Assembly (NCBI GenBank): GCA_900553315.1
Contig: USCW01000002.1
Span: forward strand, 1-45,588
Length of the DNA: 45,588 bases
Reading direction: 5' to 3'
Source of the DNA: an uncultured Eubacteriales bacterium
GTDB lineage: Bacteria > Bacillota > Clostridia > Christensenellales > Aristaeellaceae
The position numbers and the translations under genes are program-made. Below the pieces are notes generated by a model. That model made no database searches. It had not been told where the DNA came from and saw nothing but the letters and a program-made list of their open reading frames with translations. Positions within the stretch are counted from its first letter, which is position 1. Every line of letters starts with the position of its first letter. Of the stretch, positions 23,311 to 31,235 are shown piece after piece.

Positions 23311-25026
23311 ATGGCAAAACGTTTCATCGCACTGCTTCTGTCTGCAATCATGGTGCTGGGACTCGTCCCCGCCATGGCAGAAAGCGCCAATGACCTGGAC
23401 TGGATCGATCTGGTGGTCGACCTGGAGTACAGCGATACGGCAAACTTCCTGGACAATCCCAACGATGTGGTGACCCCGTGGATCGAGAACAAGTTCCACA
23501 TCCGGGTCAATGAAGTTATCCAAGGCGGCTTGACCACCATCGGCTTCAAAGAGCGTCTGGCGACCTACATTGCCGCCAACAACCTGCCTGACGTGGTCAT
23601 CTGCGGCAATGAAATGGCTGCTTACGCCGTGGCGACCGGTTACTATGGCCAGGGCTATGATGACCTGATCGAGAACAACATGCCCAACCTGGCCAAGTAC
23701 TTCGACGCGGACTTCTGGCCCCGCTACTGCAACAACGGCGTGAAGACCCAGATTCCCTGCGTGTACGTCGATACCTCCAAGGAGCCTTACGCTTCCGATC
23801 CCTACTGCATGCCTTTGGGTTCCTGGGCGCTGTGGGTTCGCGAGGATCTGCTGGCGAAGGCCGGCTACACCTTCACCCCTGTGAAGGAAATCAACGCGAA
23901 AACCGTGGATCAGGGCCTGATGCCTACCCTGGAGGACTACGCCATCACCCCTGCCATCGATACCCCTGAAGCCTTCCGTGAAATGCTGGAAAAGATTCAG
24001 GCGCTGAACGTCAAGGTCGGCGACTCTGACCTGATCCCCTTCAGCTCCATCGACTGGTCTCAGTTCCATGTGGGCTCCATGTTCGACTTCGGTCACTGGC
24101 GTCAGACCGATGACGGCAACGTAGGCGGCTTCATCGGCAGCACCGGCGCAAAGGACTACTATCATTACCTGAACCAGCTGTACCAGAGCGGCCTGATCGA
24201 CGCGGACTTCATCGTGCAGACCAGCGACCAGCTCCAGTCCAAGATCGCGGCGGGTCGCGTGGGCGCGGGTATGTACATCGGCGATGTGAACAGTGCGCAG
24301 AGTGCGCTGTATCAGACCGTGGGCGAGGACGCGTCCATCCGCTTCATTCCCTGGCCGAAGGCTGACGACAGCGGTCTGGGTGCTTACGACATCTTCGAGG
24401 CTGGCTTCTGGCGCGTGATCATCCGCAGCGATATGGAGCGCGAAAAGAAGGAACGCCTGATCGAGTACTTCGACTGGTTCTTCTCTGACGAGGGCATGGA
24501 CGTTTGCTCTTGGGGTCCTGCTGAGGCTGGCCTGTATACCACCGATGAAAACGGCGTGCGTCACTTTGTGGACGAGACCACCCAGAACGACATGATGAAT
24601 TCCGTGAGCAACGGCAAGGGCGCTGACTACTACGGACTGTACAACGCCAACTACAGCTCCTACTACAGGTTCCTGAACAAGGCTGCGGCCTGTGCGCCCA
24701 CCCTCAGCAACTACAACCCCTTTGCTCCCGCCCGCACGGTGGCTCCCCGCCTGAACAGCCTGAACCTGAACAAGGCCATCTGCGCCCTGGGCGGCTACGA
24801 CATGAGCGGCCGCTACGCTTACGGTGACGGTACCGACACCGTGGCGAGCGTGAGCAGCTGGTACTGGAGCAAGTTCACCGGCGAGCTGGTGGCTCCGATC
24901 CTGACTGCGGCCTCCGAGGAAGAGTTCAACACCGCGTGGGACGACATGTACGAGGAATTCCTCGATGATACGGACTACGAAGATGCTGTGGAGAATATGA
25001 CCAAGTGGTTTGCGGAAAACCGTTAA
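23311..25026 (+). CDS. Extracellular sugar-binding protein of the LplA type, without lipobox
   Basis: Solute-binding protein of 571 residues, the size of LplA-type proteins that serve LplB/LplC permeases. The start at 23311 has a perfect AAAGGAGG upstream; an earlier in-frame GTG at 23278 is not preferred. A signal peptide is clear (residues 1-22, AKRFIALLLSAIMVLGLVP) and ends AMA before ESAND, a signal peptidase I site. There is no cysteine in this region, so the lipid anchor usual for binding proteins of single-membrane bacteria is missing. The mature part has features of the family such as GSWALWVREDLLAKAGYTF and FEAGFWRVIIRSDM. Codons are strongly biased to C- and G-ending forms, suggesting high expression. 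A hairpin follows 20 nt after the stop. Confidence 0.93.
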   Translation: MAKRFIALLLSAIMVLGLVPAMAESANDLDWIDLVVDLEYSDTANFLDNPNDVVTPWIENKFHIRVNEVIQGGLTTIGFKERLATYIAANNLPDVVICGNEMAAYAVATGYYGQGYDDLIENNMPNLAKYFDADFWPRYCNNGVKTQIPCVYVDTSKEPYASDPYCMPLGSWALWVREDLLAKAGYTFTPVKEINAKTVDQGLMPTLEDYAITPAIDTPEAFREMLEKIQALNVKVGDSDLIPFSSIDWSQFHVGSMFDFGHWRQTDDGNVGGFIGSTGAKDYYHYLNQLYQSGLIDADFIVQTSDQLQSKIAAGRVGAGMYIGDVNSAQSALYQTVGEDASIRFIPWPKADDSGLGAYDIFEAGFWRVIIRSDMEREKKERLIEYFDWFFSDEGMDVCSWGPAEAGLYTTDENGVRHFVDETTQNDMMNSVSNGKGADYYGLYNANYSSYYRFLNKAAACAPTLSNYNPFAPARTVAPRLNSLNLNKAICALGGYDMSGRYAYGDGTDTVASVSSWYWSKFTGELVAPILTAASEEEFNTAWDDMYEEFLDDTDYEDAVENMTKWFAENR

Positions 25027-25045
25027 AGCGCACATAGACCCAACA

Positions 25046-25079
25046 GGGGAACGCCGCGTAAGCGGTGTTCCCCTCCTTT
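25046..25079 (+). terminator. Hairpin after the binding-protein gene (terminator or attenuator)
   Basis: GGGGAACGCCGC, loop GTAA, GCGGTGTTCCCC form an almost perfect stem at 25046-25073, followed by CCTCCTTTC. The T-tract is short, so it may stop only part of the transcripts or protect the 3' end of the abundant binding-protein mRNA. It separates the transporter genes from the regulatory genes. Confidence 0.6.
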
Positions 25080-25110
25080 CATGTTGCGGCAGATTGAGCG
25101 ATGAACTGCG

Positions 25111-25138
25111 TTGCTTCTGCATGGATTTTACCTAAAAT
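25111..25138 (+). promoter_or_regulatory. Candidate promoter of the two-component genes
   Basis: TTGCTT (25111-25116), 16-nt spacer, TAAAAT (25133-25138), upstream of the response regulator and downstream of the transporter terminator. The -10 box matches five of six consensus positions and the -35 three of six. It would give a leader of about 65 nt. Confidence 0.45.
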
Positions 25139-25208
25139 GACAGGAATTTTCCCAGTATGCCGCGAATGATGGGAAATAAAGGGAAAAAGAACAGGGGAGG
25201 ATGCCCAA

Positions 25209-26810
25209 ATGTACAGCGTGCTGATCGTGGATGACTTTGCCATTGACCGTCAAAACCTTGCGGACGCGGTGCGCTCCTTCAACAAGCTGCCGCTGCACAT
25301 CATCGGCGTGTGCGAAAACGCCTATGACGCGCTGGAAATCATCCGCAACATGGAGACGGATATTCTGATCTGCGATGTGGAAATGCCGGGCATGACAGGC
25401 ATCGAGTTGGCAAGCACCCTGCGCGCAGAGAGCTTTCGCGGACGCATTATCTTTTGCAGCCTGTACGATAAGCTGCATTACCTGAAGGCTGCCATTGCCG
25501 TACACAGCGACGGCTATATCACCAAGCCTTTTTCCCGAGGGGAGCTGGAAAACTGCCTGCATCGGATCATCCAGAATTTTCAGGATCTGGATCAGCTGCG
25601 GCAACAGCTGCGCCAGCTTCAGGACACCATGCGCTCTCATCAGATAAAGCTGCGGCGGGAGCTTTGCTCCGACGTGCTGCTCTGCTATGACATTTCGGAG
25701 GAGGAATGTCTGCGCCGCCAGCGGTTGCTGGACATGGACGATGGCAGCTATTACCGGGTGGGCATGGTGGAGATCGACCTCGAAGGCACCGCCATGGTGG
25801 TGGGAGATGCATCGGCAGTACCGTATCAGGTATATCAGGAATTAAAGCGGAATCTGGATGTTCCCACGCCGTATTACGTTGTACGCATGAACGAGCGCTT
25901 TTACACACTGGTGTTTTCCTTTGCGGCGGAGGTCAGTACCATGGACTCCCGCCACATGGTAGAGACGGTGCTGAACGCGCTGACACTGAAGCTGCGGGAG
26001 CAGGGCGTGATGACGACCGCGACCTTCAGCACCGCCATTAAAAATCTGCGGGACATCCGCAAGCAATATGAGCTGTGCATGCGGCTTTTGAGCAACAAGG
26101 GCAACTACGGCGGGGACAACGTGGTCTTTGCCGAGGAGGACGCGCCGCAGGCTGCGTCTCCCACGCTGCTGATGCAGACCTGCCACGCTCAACTGACGGA
26201 GCTGCTGACCAAGGAAGCAGAGAACCCAGAGCAGGCGGTAGCGGCGTTTTTGAACGACGTTATGGAGGGCGCATCCTTTCCGCAGCGGCAGATGCTCTGT
26301 CATTACCTGCTGGACAGCGTGCAGTTTATTGTGCAGCAGGAGACCGGCACGGACGAGCGCTTTGAAAACGAGCTGAATGGCATGCTGATGCAGAATCATG
26401 CCTTCTCCAGCCCGGAAGATTGCCGCCGCTTTGCCGAGAAAATTTTGCTGTTTGCCTATCAGCGGCTGCATCAGCGAGAGGGCGGACGGTATGACGAGCT
26501 GATTCAGCAGATCAAGGAATACATCCGCACAAGCGACCTGAAAAGCATCCACCTGGGCATGATTGCCGATCATTTCTCCTACAGCCCCAACTACCTGAAC
26601 CATATCTTTAAGGAGGTCACGGACGTGACCATTCTGGACTACATCACGCACTGCCGCATTCGGCAGGCGAAGAAGCTGATGACGGAGACCAATAAGAATC
26701 TGACCGCTATTGCTGCAGAGGTGGGTTACAGCCACGCCACCTATTTGTCCATTGTGTTCAAGCGGCAGGAGGGTATGACCCCGAAGCAGTTTATGGAGGG
26801 CCGGCGATGA
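25209..26810 (+). CDS. Response regulator with AraC-type DNA-binding domain, YesN-like
   Basis: Response regulator of 533 residues. Receiver domain at about 1-120: acidic pair in LIVDDF (8-9), phosphorylation Asp at about 56 in ILICDVEMPGMTG, and conserved Lys in YITKPFSRGE. A long middle region (about 130-430) has coiled-coil-like helices and an AraC-regulator linker. The last 100 residues are an AraC-type double helix-turn-helix with HFSYSPNYLNHIFKEV and AAEVGYSHATYLSIVFKR. GGGGAGG lies upstream of the ATG. Its stop overlaps the kinase start as ATGA. Probable targets are the transporter and hydrolase promoters between 21056 and 21365, in line with YesN-type systems that control linked sugar genes; that target is inferred. 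Confidence 0.94.
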   Translation: MYSVLIVDDFAIDRQNLADAVRSFNKLPLHIIGVCENAYDALEIIRNMETDILICDVEMPGMTGIELASTLRAESFRGRIIFCSLYDKLHYLKAAIAVHSDGYITKPFSRGELENCLHRIIQNFQDLDQLRQQLRQLQDTMRSHQIKLRRELCSDVLLCYDISEEECLRRQRLLDMDDGSYYRVGMVEIDLEGTAMVVGDASAVPYQVYQELKRNLDVPTPYYVVRMNERFYTLVFSFAAEVSTMDSRHMVETVLNALTLKLREQGVMTTATFSTAIKNLRDIRKQYELCMRLLSNKGNYGGDNVVFAEEDAPQAASPTLLMQTCHAQLTELLTKEAENPEQAVAAFLNDVMEGASFPQRQMLCHYLLDSVQFIVQQETGTDERFENELNGMLMQNHAFSSPEDCRRFAEKILLFAYQRLHQREGGRYDELIQQIKEYIRTSDLKSIHLGMIADHFSYSPNYLNHIFKEVTDVTILDYITHCRIRQAKKLMTETNKNLTAIAAEVGYSHATYLSIVFKRQEGMTPKQFMEGRR

Positions 26811-28585
26811 AGCGCGTAAAGAGCTGGCTGAACACCATTCATGGGCGCATGTTCATGGTCTCTGCCAGCGTTATTATGATGGTCATCGCCTGTATGGTAC
26901 TGGTGTTTCACCGCAACGTGCAGCGGGACATGGACACGCAGGTACGCTTGGCGCAGCAGGAGGCAACGGAGACCTCCATGTCGGAGCTGGACATTTACCT
27001 GTCAACGCTGATGGCGAAAACGGACGTGCTGTTTGTCAACGATGAATTTGCCAGCCTGCTGTCCGCCCAGCCTGTGACCCTCAGTGAACAGATCCATGCG
27101 TCCCATCAAATGCGTACGCTGATGGACTACGCTATGTTCAACTTGCGCTATGCCGAGGTGCCTGCGACCACCTACCGCGGTGGTTCGGCTTACGGCAAGC
27201 TCTATCTGCTTCATCCCAATGTGTACATTGACAACCTGGGCATTTTCGATTTTGCTGATATTGCCGATGAACCCTTCGTGCACCGCCTGGATGAGCATGA
27301 CGAGGTGTTCAGCTGGAGCTGCCTGGATCTGAAGGGTGCGGGACAGTATTTGCATTTCAACCGCTGGATGCTGGACGCTGCCAAGACGCAGCGCATGGCC
27401 TTGCTGCAAGTGCGAATCCCGCTTGCGAAAATTGAAGCGGTGCTGATGTCCAAGTTAACGCCCTATCAGCTTGCGGCATTTTATCTGTCGGAGGACGGTG
27501 AAGTAGTCTGTGCCAAGGGTGACAGATCGCTGCTGCCGCTGATGCAGGCGGAGCAGCTGGACAGCGGCTTTATTGTGGGGGATGCGGTCAGCAGCTTGAA
27601 TGGCTATCGGCTGGTGACAATCTACGATACGCGTCTGAGCAACAGTCGTATGGCTTCGCTGAGCGTTTTCTACTGGCTGTGCGGTGGCGTGGGCATTTTG
27701 CTCAGCGGTATTCTGCTGTTTTTCATCAGCCGCAGCCTGCTCAAGGGCATCAAGCGGCTGGTGGAGAAGGAGAAGCTGGCGACTGAAGCCCCGGATCAAT
27801 ATGTAAAAATGCCCAAGATCACCGGCAGTCAGGAAATTGTGGAGTTGGATGATTCCTGCGTGCAGTTGGTCAACACCATCAATAGCCTGCATGCAAAGGA
27901 AGCCGTGTATCAGGCCACCATTAACGAAGTACAGGCGGAGCTGATGCAGGAGCAGTTCAATCCTCATTTGCTGTACAACACCCTTTCGCTGGTGAATTAC
28001 AAGGCACAGGAGCAGGGGCAGCAGGAGATTTCGGACGTGCTGACAAGCCTGATCAAGTTTTACAAGCAGGTGCTGAACCGAGGCCAGATGATTTACACCA
28101 TCCAGAAAGAAATGTGCATGATTGAAAACTATCTGTCCATTGTACGGCAGGTGTATAACATTGATCTGACCTTTACGCTGCGCGTGAGCGAGGAGGCACA
28201 GAGCTTCTACTCTGTGAAGATGTTCCTGCAGCCGCTGGTGGAAAACGCTGTGCTGCATGGCATTCGGCAGATCGGCTCCGGGACGCTGACCATCACGGGT
28301 GAGAAGGAAGGCGGCACGCTCCATTTTGTGGTGGAGGATGACGGTGCGGGCATGGAGGAGGAAGCACTAGCGCGGCTGCGGGAGGTGCTGGACTGCGGGA
28401 ACAACGCCCACCCGGATCACAGCTACGGCATCAGCAGTGTGGCGCGGCGGCTGTATCTGGTGTTCAATAATAATTATCGCATGACGGTGGACAGCGAACT
28501 GGGGATGGGAACACGGGTGGAGCTTTGGATTCCTGCTCTGCGGGAGGAGCAGATCAACGCAACGCTGGCTCACCGAATGATTTGA
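26807..28585 (+). CDS. Sensor histidine kinase, YesM-like
   Basis: Membrane histidine kinase of 592 residues. First membrane segment about residues 13-31, an extracellular sensor region to about 282, second membrane segment about 286-310, then a HAMP-like linker and a coiled coil. The phospho-acceptor region is EQFNPHLLYNTLSLVNY with His at about 387, the His_kinase family typical of YesM; the commoner form reads INPHFLYNTL. The ATPase domain has FLQPLVENAVLHGI (N box), VEDDGAGM (G1) and a later glycine-rich GMGTRVEL. It overlaps the response regulator by ATGA. The extracellular region likely senses a sugar or sugar-loaded binding protein. Confidence 0.94.
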   Translation: MKRVKSWLNTIHGRMFMVSASVIMMVIACMVLVFHRNVQRDMDTQVRLAQQEATETSMSELDIYLSTLMAKTDVLFVNDEFASLLSAQPVTLSEQIHASHQMRTLMDYAMFNLRYAEVPATTYRGGSAYGKLYLLHPNVYIDNLGIFDFADIADEPFVHRLDEHDEVFSWSCLDLKGAGQYLHFNRWMLDAAKTQRMALLQVRIPLAKIEAVLMSKLTPYQLAAFYLSEDGEVVCAKGDRSLLPLMQAEQLDSGFIVGDAVSSLNGYRLVTIYDTRLSNSRMASLSVFYWLCGGVGILLSGILLFFISRSLLKGIKRLVEKEKLATEAPDQYVKMPKITGSQEIVELDDSCVQLVNTINSLHAKEAVYQATINEVQAELMQEQFNPHLLYNTLSLVNYKAQEQGQQEISDVLTSLIKFYKQVLNRGQMIYTIQKEMCMIENYLSIVRQVYNIDLTFTLRVSEEAQSFYSVKMFLQPLVENAVLHGIRQIGSGTLTITGEKEGGTLHFVVEDDGAGMEEEALARLREVLDCGNNAHPDHSYGISSVARRLYLVFNNNYRMTVDSELGMGTRVELWIPALREEQINATLAHRMI

Positions 28586-28602
28586 TGGGAGGACAGAGAA
28601 CG

Positions 28603-29511
28603 ATGCACTATCAGAAGGAAATATGGCGCGGACAGCATACGCTGACGCTTACCGAGGACGCTATGACGATGCGGCTTTTGCCGGAACGCGGCGGGAAGGC
28701 GGCTTCGCTGCAATGGCGGGGCGTGGAACTGCTGGCCCAGCCCCGGGGCGAAGCATACCCGCCGCTGCGGCCCGATATGCCCTTTCATGAGGGCGATGCC
28801 TCCGGGTTCGATGATGTGTTTCCCTCCATGGGAGTGGAGGAGCTTTTATGGCAGGGAAAGCGCGTTACGCTGCCGGATCATGGCAGGCTCTGGAGCCGTC
28901 CCATGACCGCAGAGGCTGCGAATGATCGAGTGACGCTGCGCTATGCGGATGCAATGCTATCCTTTGCCTATGAAAAGCAGGTATCTCTGACAGGAGAAGC
29001 TGTGCGGTTTCAGTATGCAATCACCAACCGTGGGGAAGCGCCAATGCCCTGTGTATGGGTCTGCCACTGTCTGCTGCGGCTGGAGCCGGATTGCCGATTC
29101 ATCTTTCCGCAAGAGGGCGGCGTAGCGGAAAACTTGATTCCCGGCACAGCACTTGGCGGGTCAGGTGAGTGCCATCCACTGGTCGGTGGCGGCTATGATT
29201 TCTCCCGCCCGCCTGCCCCCCAAAGCGCATTGAAGTTCTACCTGCAAGCCCCCGTGCAGGATGCGCATTGCGCGGTGCTGTACCCTTCGCAGGGCATACA
29301 GACCCATTTGCGCTGGGATGGGGATGCGCTGCCTTACCTGGGCTTCTGGATTACCACGGGAGCCTATCGTGGCGACTGTAATTTTGCCTTTGAGCCTGCA
29401 ACGGCATATTACGACACAGTGGCCTGCGCAGCGAAGCATGATCGACTGCCCATGCTGGCTCCGGGAGAAACAAAGCGCTTCTGGATGGAGCTTCAGCCAA
29501 AAAAAGCATAA
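28603..29511 (+). CDS. Aldose 1-epimerase-like protein (galactose mutarotase fold)
   Basis: Protein of 302 residues from the ATG at 28603 (GGGAGG upstream). It resembles the aldose 1-epimerase superfamily: an early LPERGGKAASLQWRGVELL, then SGFDDVFPSMGVEEL, LPDHGRLWSR near the middle where catalytic residues lie, and EPATAYYDTVA with LAPGETKRFWMEL at the C-terminus. Both the Asp-His pair (PDHG) and the Glu in FAFEPAT match positions usual in mutarotases. A role in interconverting anomers of the released galactose would fit, but unlike classic GalM the sequence is divergent and the substrate could be another sugar. It lies just after the kinase gene with a gap of 17 nt, so it is probably co-transcribed with the regulators. 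A terminator follows immediately. Confidence 0.72.
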   Translation: MHYQKEIWRGQHTLTLTEDAMTMRLLPERGGKAASLQWRGVELLAQPRGEAYPPLRPDMPFHEGDASGFDDVFPSMGVEELLWQGKRVTLPDHGRLWSRPMTAEAANDRVTLRYADAMLSFAYEKQVSLTGEAVRFQYAITNRGEAPMPCVWVCHCLLRLEPDCRFIFPQEGGVAENLIPGTALGGSGECHPLVGGGYDFSRPPAPQSALKFYLQAPVQDAHCAVLYPSQGIQTHLRWDGDALPYLGFWITTGAYRGDCNFAFEPATAYYDTVACAAKHDRLPMLAPGETKRFWMELQPKKA

Positions 29512-29514
29512 TAA

Positions 29515-29562
29515 AAAGCCGAAGCACCGGATGAACTGCATGTGTTCCGGCGCTTCGGCTTT
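29515..29562. terminator. Bidirectional terminator between converging transcripts
   Basis: Stem AAAGCCGAAGC-A-CCGG (29515-29530) pairs with CCGG-C-GCTTCGGCTTT (29547-29562) apart from one A-C mismatch. It starts 3 nt after the stop of the epimerase gene on the plus strand. On the minus strand it is followed by TTTTTATTAT, a better T-tract than the plus-strand TTTCT, and begins directly after the stop of the 37-codon ORF. Confidence 0.8.
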
Positions 29563-29676
29563 CTATAGAATGCTGGACAGCGTAAAGGCGTCCCGGTGAT
29601 ACAAATACCGTGCGCTTTCTGCCAATTGATTGCAGCCCAGCAGCGCAAGGGACATATCGTGGGTGCGCAGTTCCAT
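29563..29676 (-). CDS. Possible 37-residue protein between two terminators
   Basis: An ATG-started frame of 37 codons, product starting MELRTHDMSLALLGCNQLAE and ending TAG directly before a strong minus-strand terminator. The frame stays open 16 codons further upstream to a TGA but without another ATG. Composition looks protein-like (mixed hydrophobic, acidic and basic residues). Against it: no good ribosome binding site, and TATAAC, which could be a -10 box, abuts the ATG, so translation would be leaderless. It could equally be a fragment of a lost gene. I recognise no family. Confidence 0.3.
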   Translation of the reverse strand: MELRTHDMSLALLGCNQLAESARYLYHRDAFTLSSIL

Positions 29677-29718
29677 GTTATACCACTTTTTAAATGCTGC
29701 CCTGCAGCTTCCGCTAAA

Positions 29719-29758
29719 TCACAAAAGACACCGCTGCATCAAACAGCGGTGTCTTTGT
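29719..29758 (-). terminator. Terminator of the S10-spc ribosomal operon
   Basis: Perfect stem of thirteen pairs, AAAGACACCGCTG (29724-29736) and CAGCGGTGTCTTT (29744-29756), loop of seven. On the minus strand it is followed by TGTGATTT and lies 11 nt after the stop codon of rpmJ. T-rich sequence also follows it on the plus strand, so it may act in both directions. Confidence 0.85.
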
Positions 29759-29767
29759 TTTCGCTTG

Positions 29768-29881
29768 TCAGCCCTGCTTCTGCTTGTGCTTGGGATTTTC
29801 GCAGATGACCATGACCTTGCCCTTGCGCTTGATGATCTTGCACTTTTCGCAGATAGGCTTCACAGACGGCCGTACCTTCAT
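29768..29881 (-). CDS. rpmJ: 50S ribosomal protein L36
   Basis: L36 of 37 residues, the family's normal size and the smallest protein of the large subunit. It is nearly identical in pattern to other bacteria: MKVRPSVKPICEKCKIIK followed by KGKVMVICENPKHKQKQG. Cysteines in CEKC, the later CEN and the His in NPKHK make the zinc site of the C+ form. The stop is 11 nt before a strong terminator, so rpmJ is the last gene of the operon. In most Clostridia rpsM, rpsK, rpsD, rpoA and rplQ follow directly; here they do not. Confidence 0.97.
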   Translation of the reverse strand: MKVRPSVKPICEKCKIIKRKGKVMVICENPKHKQKQG

Positions 29882-29933
29882 GAGCGTACCCTCCTTGTCT
29901 CACGGCGGCGAAAAGCGCCGCCTTCTCAATTCC

Positions 29934-30155
29934 TCAGCCCTTGCTGCGCCAGGTGATCCGACCGCGGGTCAGATCATAGGGCGAGAGCTCGATGGTAACT
30001 TTGTCGCCGGGATAAATGCGGATGAAGTTCATGCGCATCTTACCGGAAATGTGCGCCATGATCTGATGTCCATTGGGAAGCTCCACCTGAAACATGGCGT
30101 TGGGAAGCGCCTCGACAACGTGGCCTTCCATTTCAATGACGTCGTTCTTCGACAA
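29934..30155 (-). CDS. infA: Translation initiation factor IF-1
   Basis: IF-1 of 73 residues, a single S1-type OB-fold that binds the A site of the 30S subunit during initiation. Conserved stretches seen: IEMEGHVVEALPNAMFQVEL, GHQIMAHISGKMRMNFIRI, PGDKVTIELSPYDLTRGRI. Full length and intact. It lies 4 nt after the KOW protein and 52 nt before rpmJ, the usual order in Clostridia. Confidence 0.97.
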   Translation of the reverse strand: MSKNDVIEMEGHVVEALPNAMFQVELPNGHQIMAHISGKMRMNFIRIYPGDKVTIELSPYDLTRGRITWRSKG

Positions 30156-30159
30156 GATT

Positions 30160-30462
30160 TCAGCCCTCCTTGCACAGCGGCAAATCAGTTTGCAGTCCAG
30201 CCTCGCTCAGCAGCTTGCGCAGATCGCTGTCCAGCACCTGCCGGGACGCGAGCCGTTCTGCAAGTCCTTCCATTTTCACGGGCTTTGGATGCAGATGTTT
30301 CACTTTTTTCCGTTTCGGATGATCCAGCTTGCGCGTCAGGCCATCGGCCATCATCACATACTGATCGTCCACCACAGAGAGAATCACGAAGCAGCGGTCC
30401 CTGTCGCGGCCCTGTTTGGACATGACGACGCGCCCGACTTCCATCGGTATGCGCTCCATCAT
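30160..30462 (-). CDS. KOW-domain RNA-binding protein (L14e-like) between map and infA
   Basis: Protein of about 100 residues with a KOW-type start (MEVGRVVMSKQGRDRDRCFVI), matching the group often annotated as KOW domain-containing RNA-binding or ribosomal L14E/L6E/L27E-like protein that sits between map and infA in Clostridia. A basic run (LDHPKRKKVKHLHPKP) fits RNA binding. The ATG at 30462 overlaps the map stop as ATGA, and a second ATG follows at 30459; AAGGAGG inside the end of map suits either. Its partner on the ribosome or in RNA metabolism is not known to me. Confidence 0.8.
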   Translation of the reverse strand: MMERIPMEVGRVVMSKQGRDRDRCFVILSVVDDQYVMMADGLTRKLDHPKRKKVKHLHPKPVKMEGLAERLASRQVLDSDLRKLLSEAGLQTDLPLCKEG

Positions 30463-31235
30463 TCCTCCTCCTTCCACTGGAACCCAGGGAATGTCAGGAT
30501 CTCCGGCAATCCATCCTCGCGGATGGCAATGGTGTGTTCATAATGGGCGGCGAGGCTGCGATCCCGGGTGCGGTAGCACCAGTCGTCGTCATCCACCGTC
30601 GTATGCCAATCGCCCGCAGAGATCATAGGCTCCACCGCGATGGTCATACCCTTACGCAGCTTTAAGCCGCGTCCGGGCTCCCCAAAGTTGTACACCGCCG
30701 GATCCTCGTGCATTTCACGGCCAATGCCGTGGCCGGTCAGGTCGCGGATCACGCCGTAGCCGTGGCCCTCCGCCCAGGACTGAACCGCATGGCCCAGATC
30801 CCCCAGCCGGTTGCCCGCTACCGCCTGCCGCACGCCCTTCCAGAAGCACTCCTCAGTTACCTCGATGAGCGCCTCCGCCTCCGCGGAAATTTCACCAATT
30901 CCCATGGTGAACGCGCTGTCCGCCTGCCATCCATCCAGCACCAAACCGCAGTCGATGCTCAGGATGGAGCCTTCCTTCAATACTTGGCTTTCCGAGGGAA
31001 TGCCGTGGACGATCTGGTCGTCAATGCTGGTGCAGAGCGTCGCAGGGTATCCATTGTAATGCAGGAAGGACGGGATCGCGTGATTCTTTCGAATCAGCTG
31101 TTCGGCGTAAACGTCCAGCGCCGCCGTGGTCATGCCGGGCTTGACCGCCTCGCGGAGCTTTTGCAGCACCTCATAGAGAAGTGCGCCAGCCGTCCGCATT
31201 TTCGCAATCTGGTCGGGATTTTTTATGCTGATCAT
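30459..31235 (-). CDS. map: Methionine aminopeptidase, type I
   Basis: Removes the N-terminal methionine from nascent proteins in the cytosol. 258 residues, normal for type Ia. Metal ligands are seen in order: Asp in LSIDCGLVLDGWQADSAFTM (two Asp), His in LTGHGIGREMHEDP, Glu in IAVEPMIS and Glu in AAHYEHTIAI. The ATG overlaps the stop of adk as ATGA and its own stop overlaps the KOW gene start, so adk, map and the KOW gene are translationally coupled. Confidence 0.97.
   Translation of the reverse strand: MISIKNPDQIAKMRTAGALLYEVLQKLREAVKPGMTTAALDVYAEQLIRKNHAIPSFLHYNGYPATLCTSIDDQIVHGIPSESQVLKEGSILSIDCGLVLDGWQADSAFTMGIGEISAEAEALIEVTEECFWKGVRQAVAGNRLGDLGHAVQSWAEGHGYGVIRDLTGHGIGREMHEDPAVYNFGEPGRGLKLRKGMTIAVEPMISAGDWHTTVDDDDWCYRTRDRSLAAHYEHTIAIREDGLPEILTFPGFQWKEEE

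Noticed and set aside
23308..25122. A 604-codon open frame antisense to the sugar-binding protein gene
   Set aside because: It mirrors the GC-rich, strongly biased codons of the real gene, has no sensible domain content, and the sense product is a clear binding protein.
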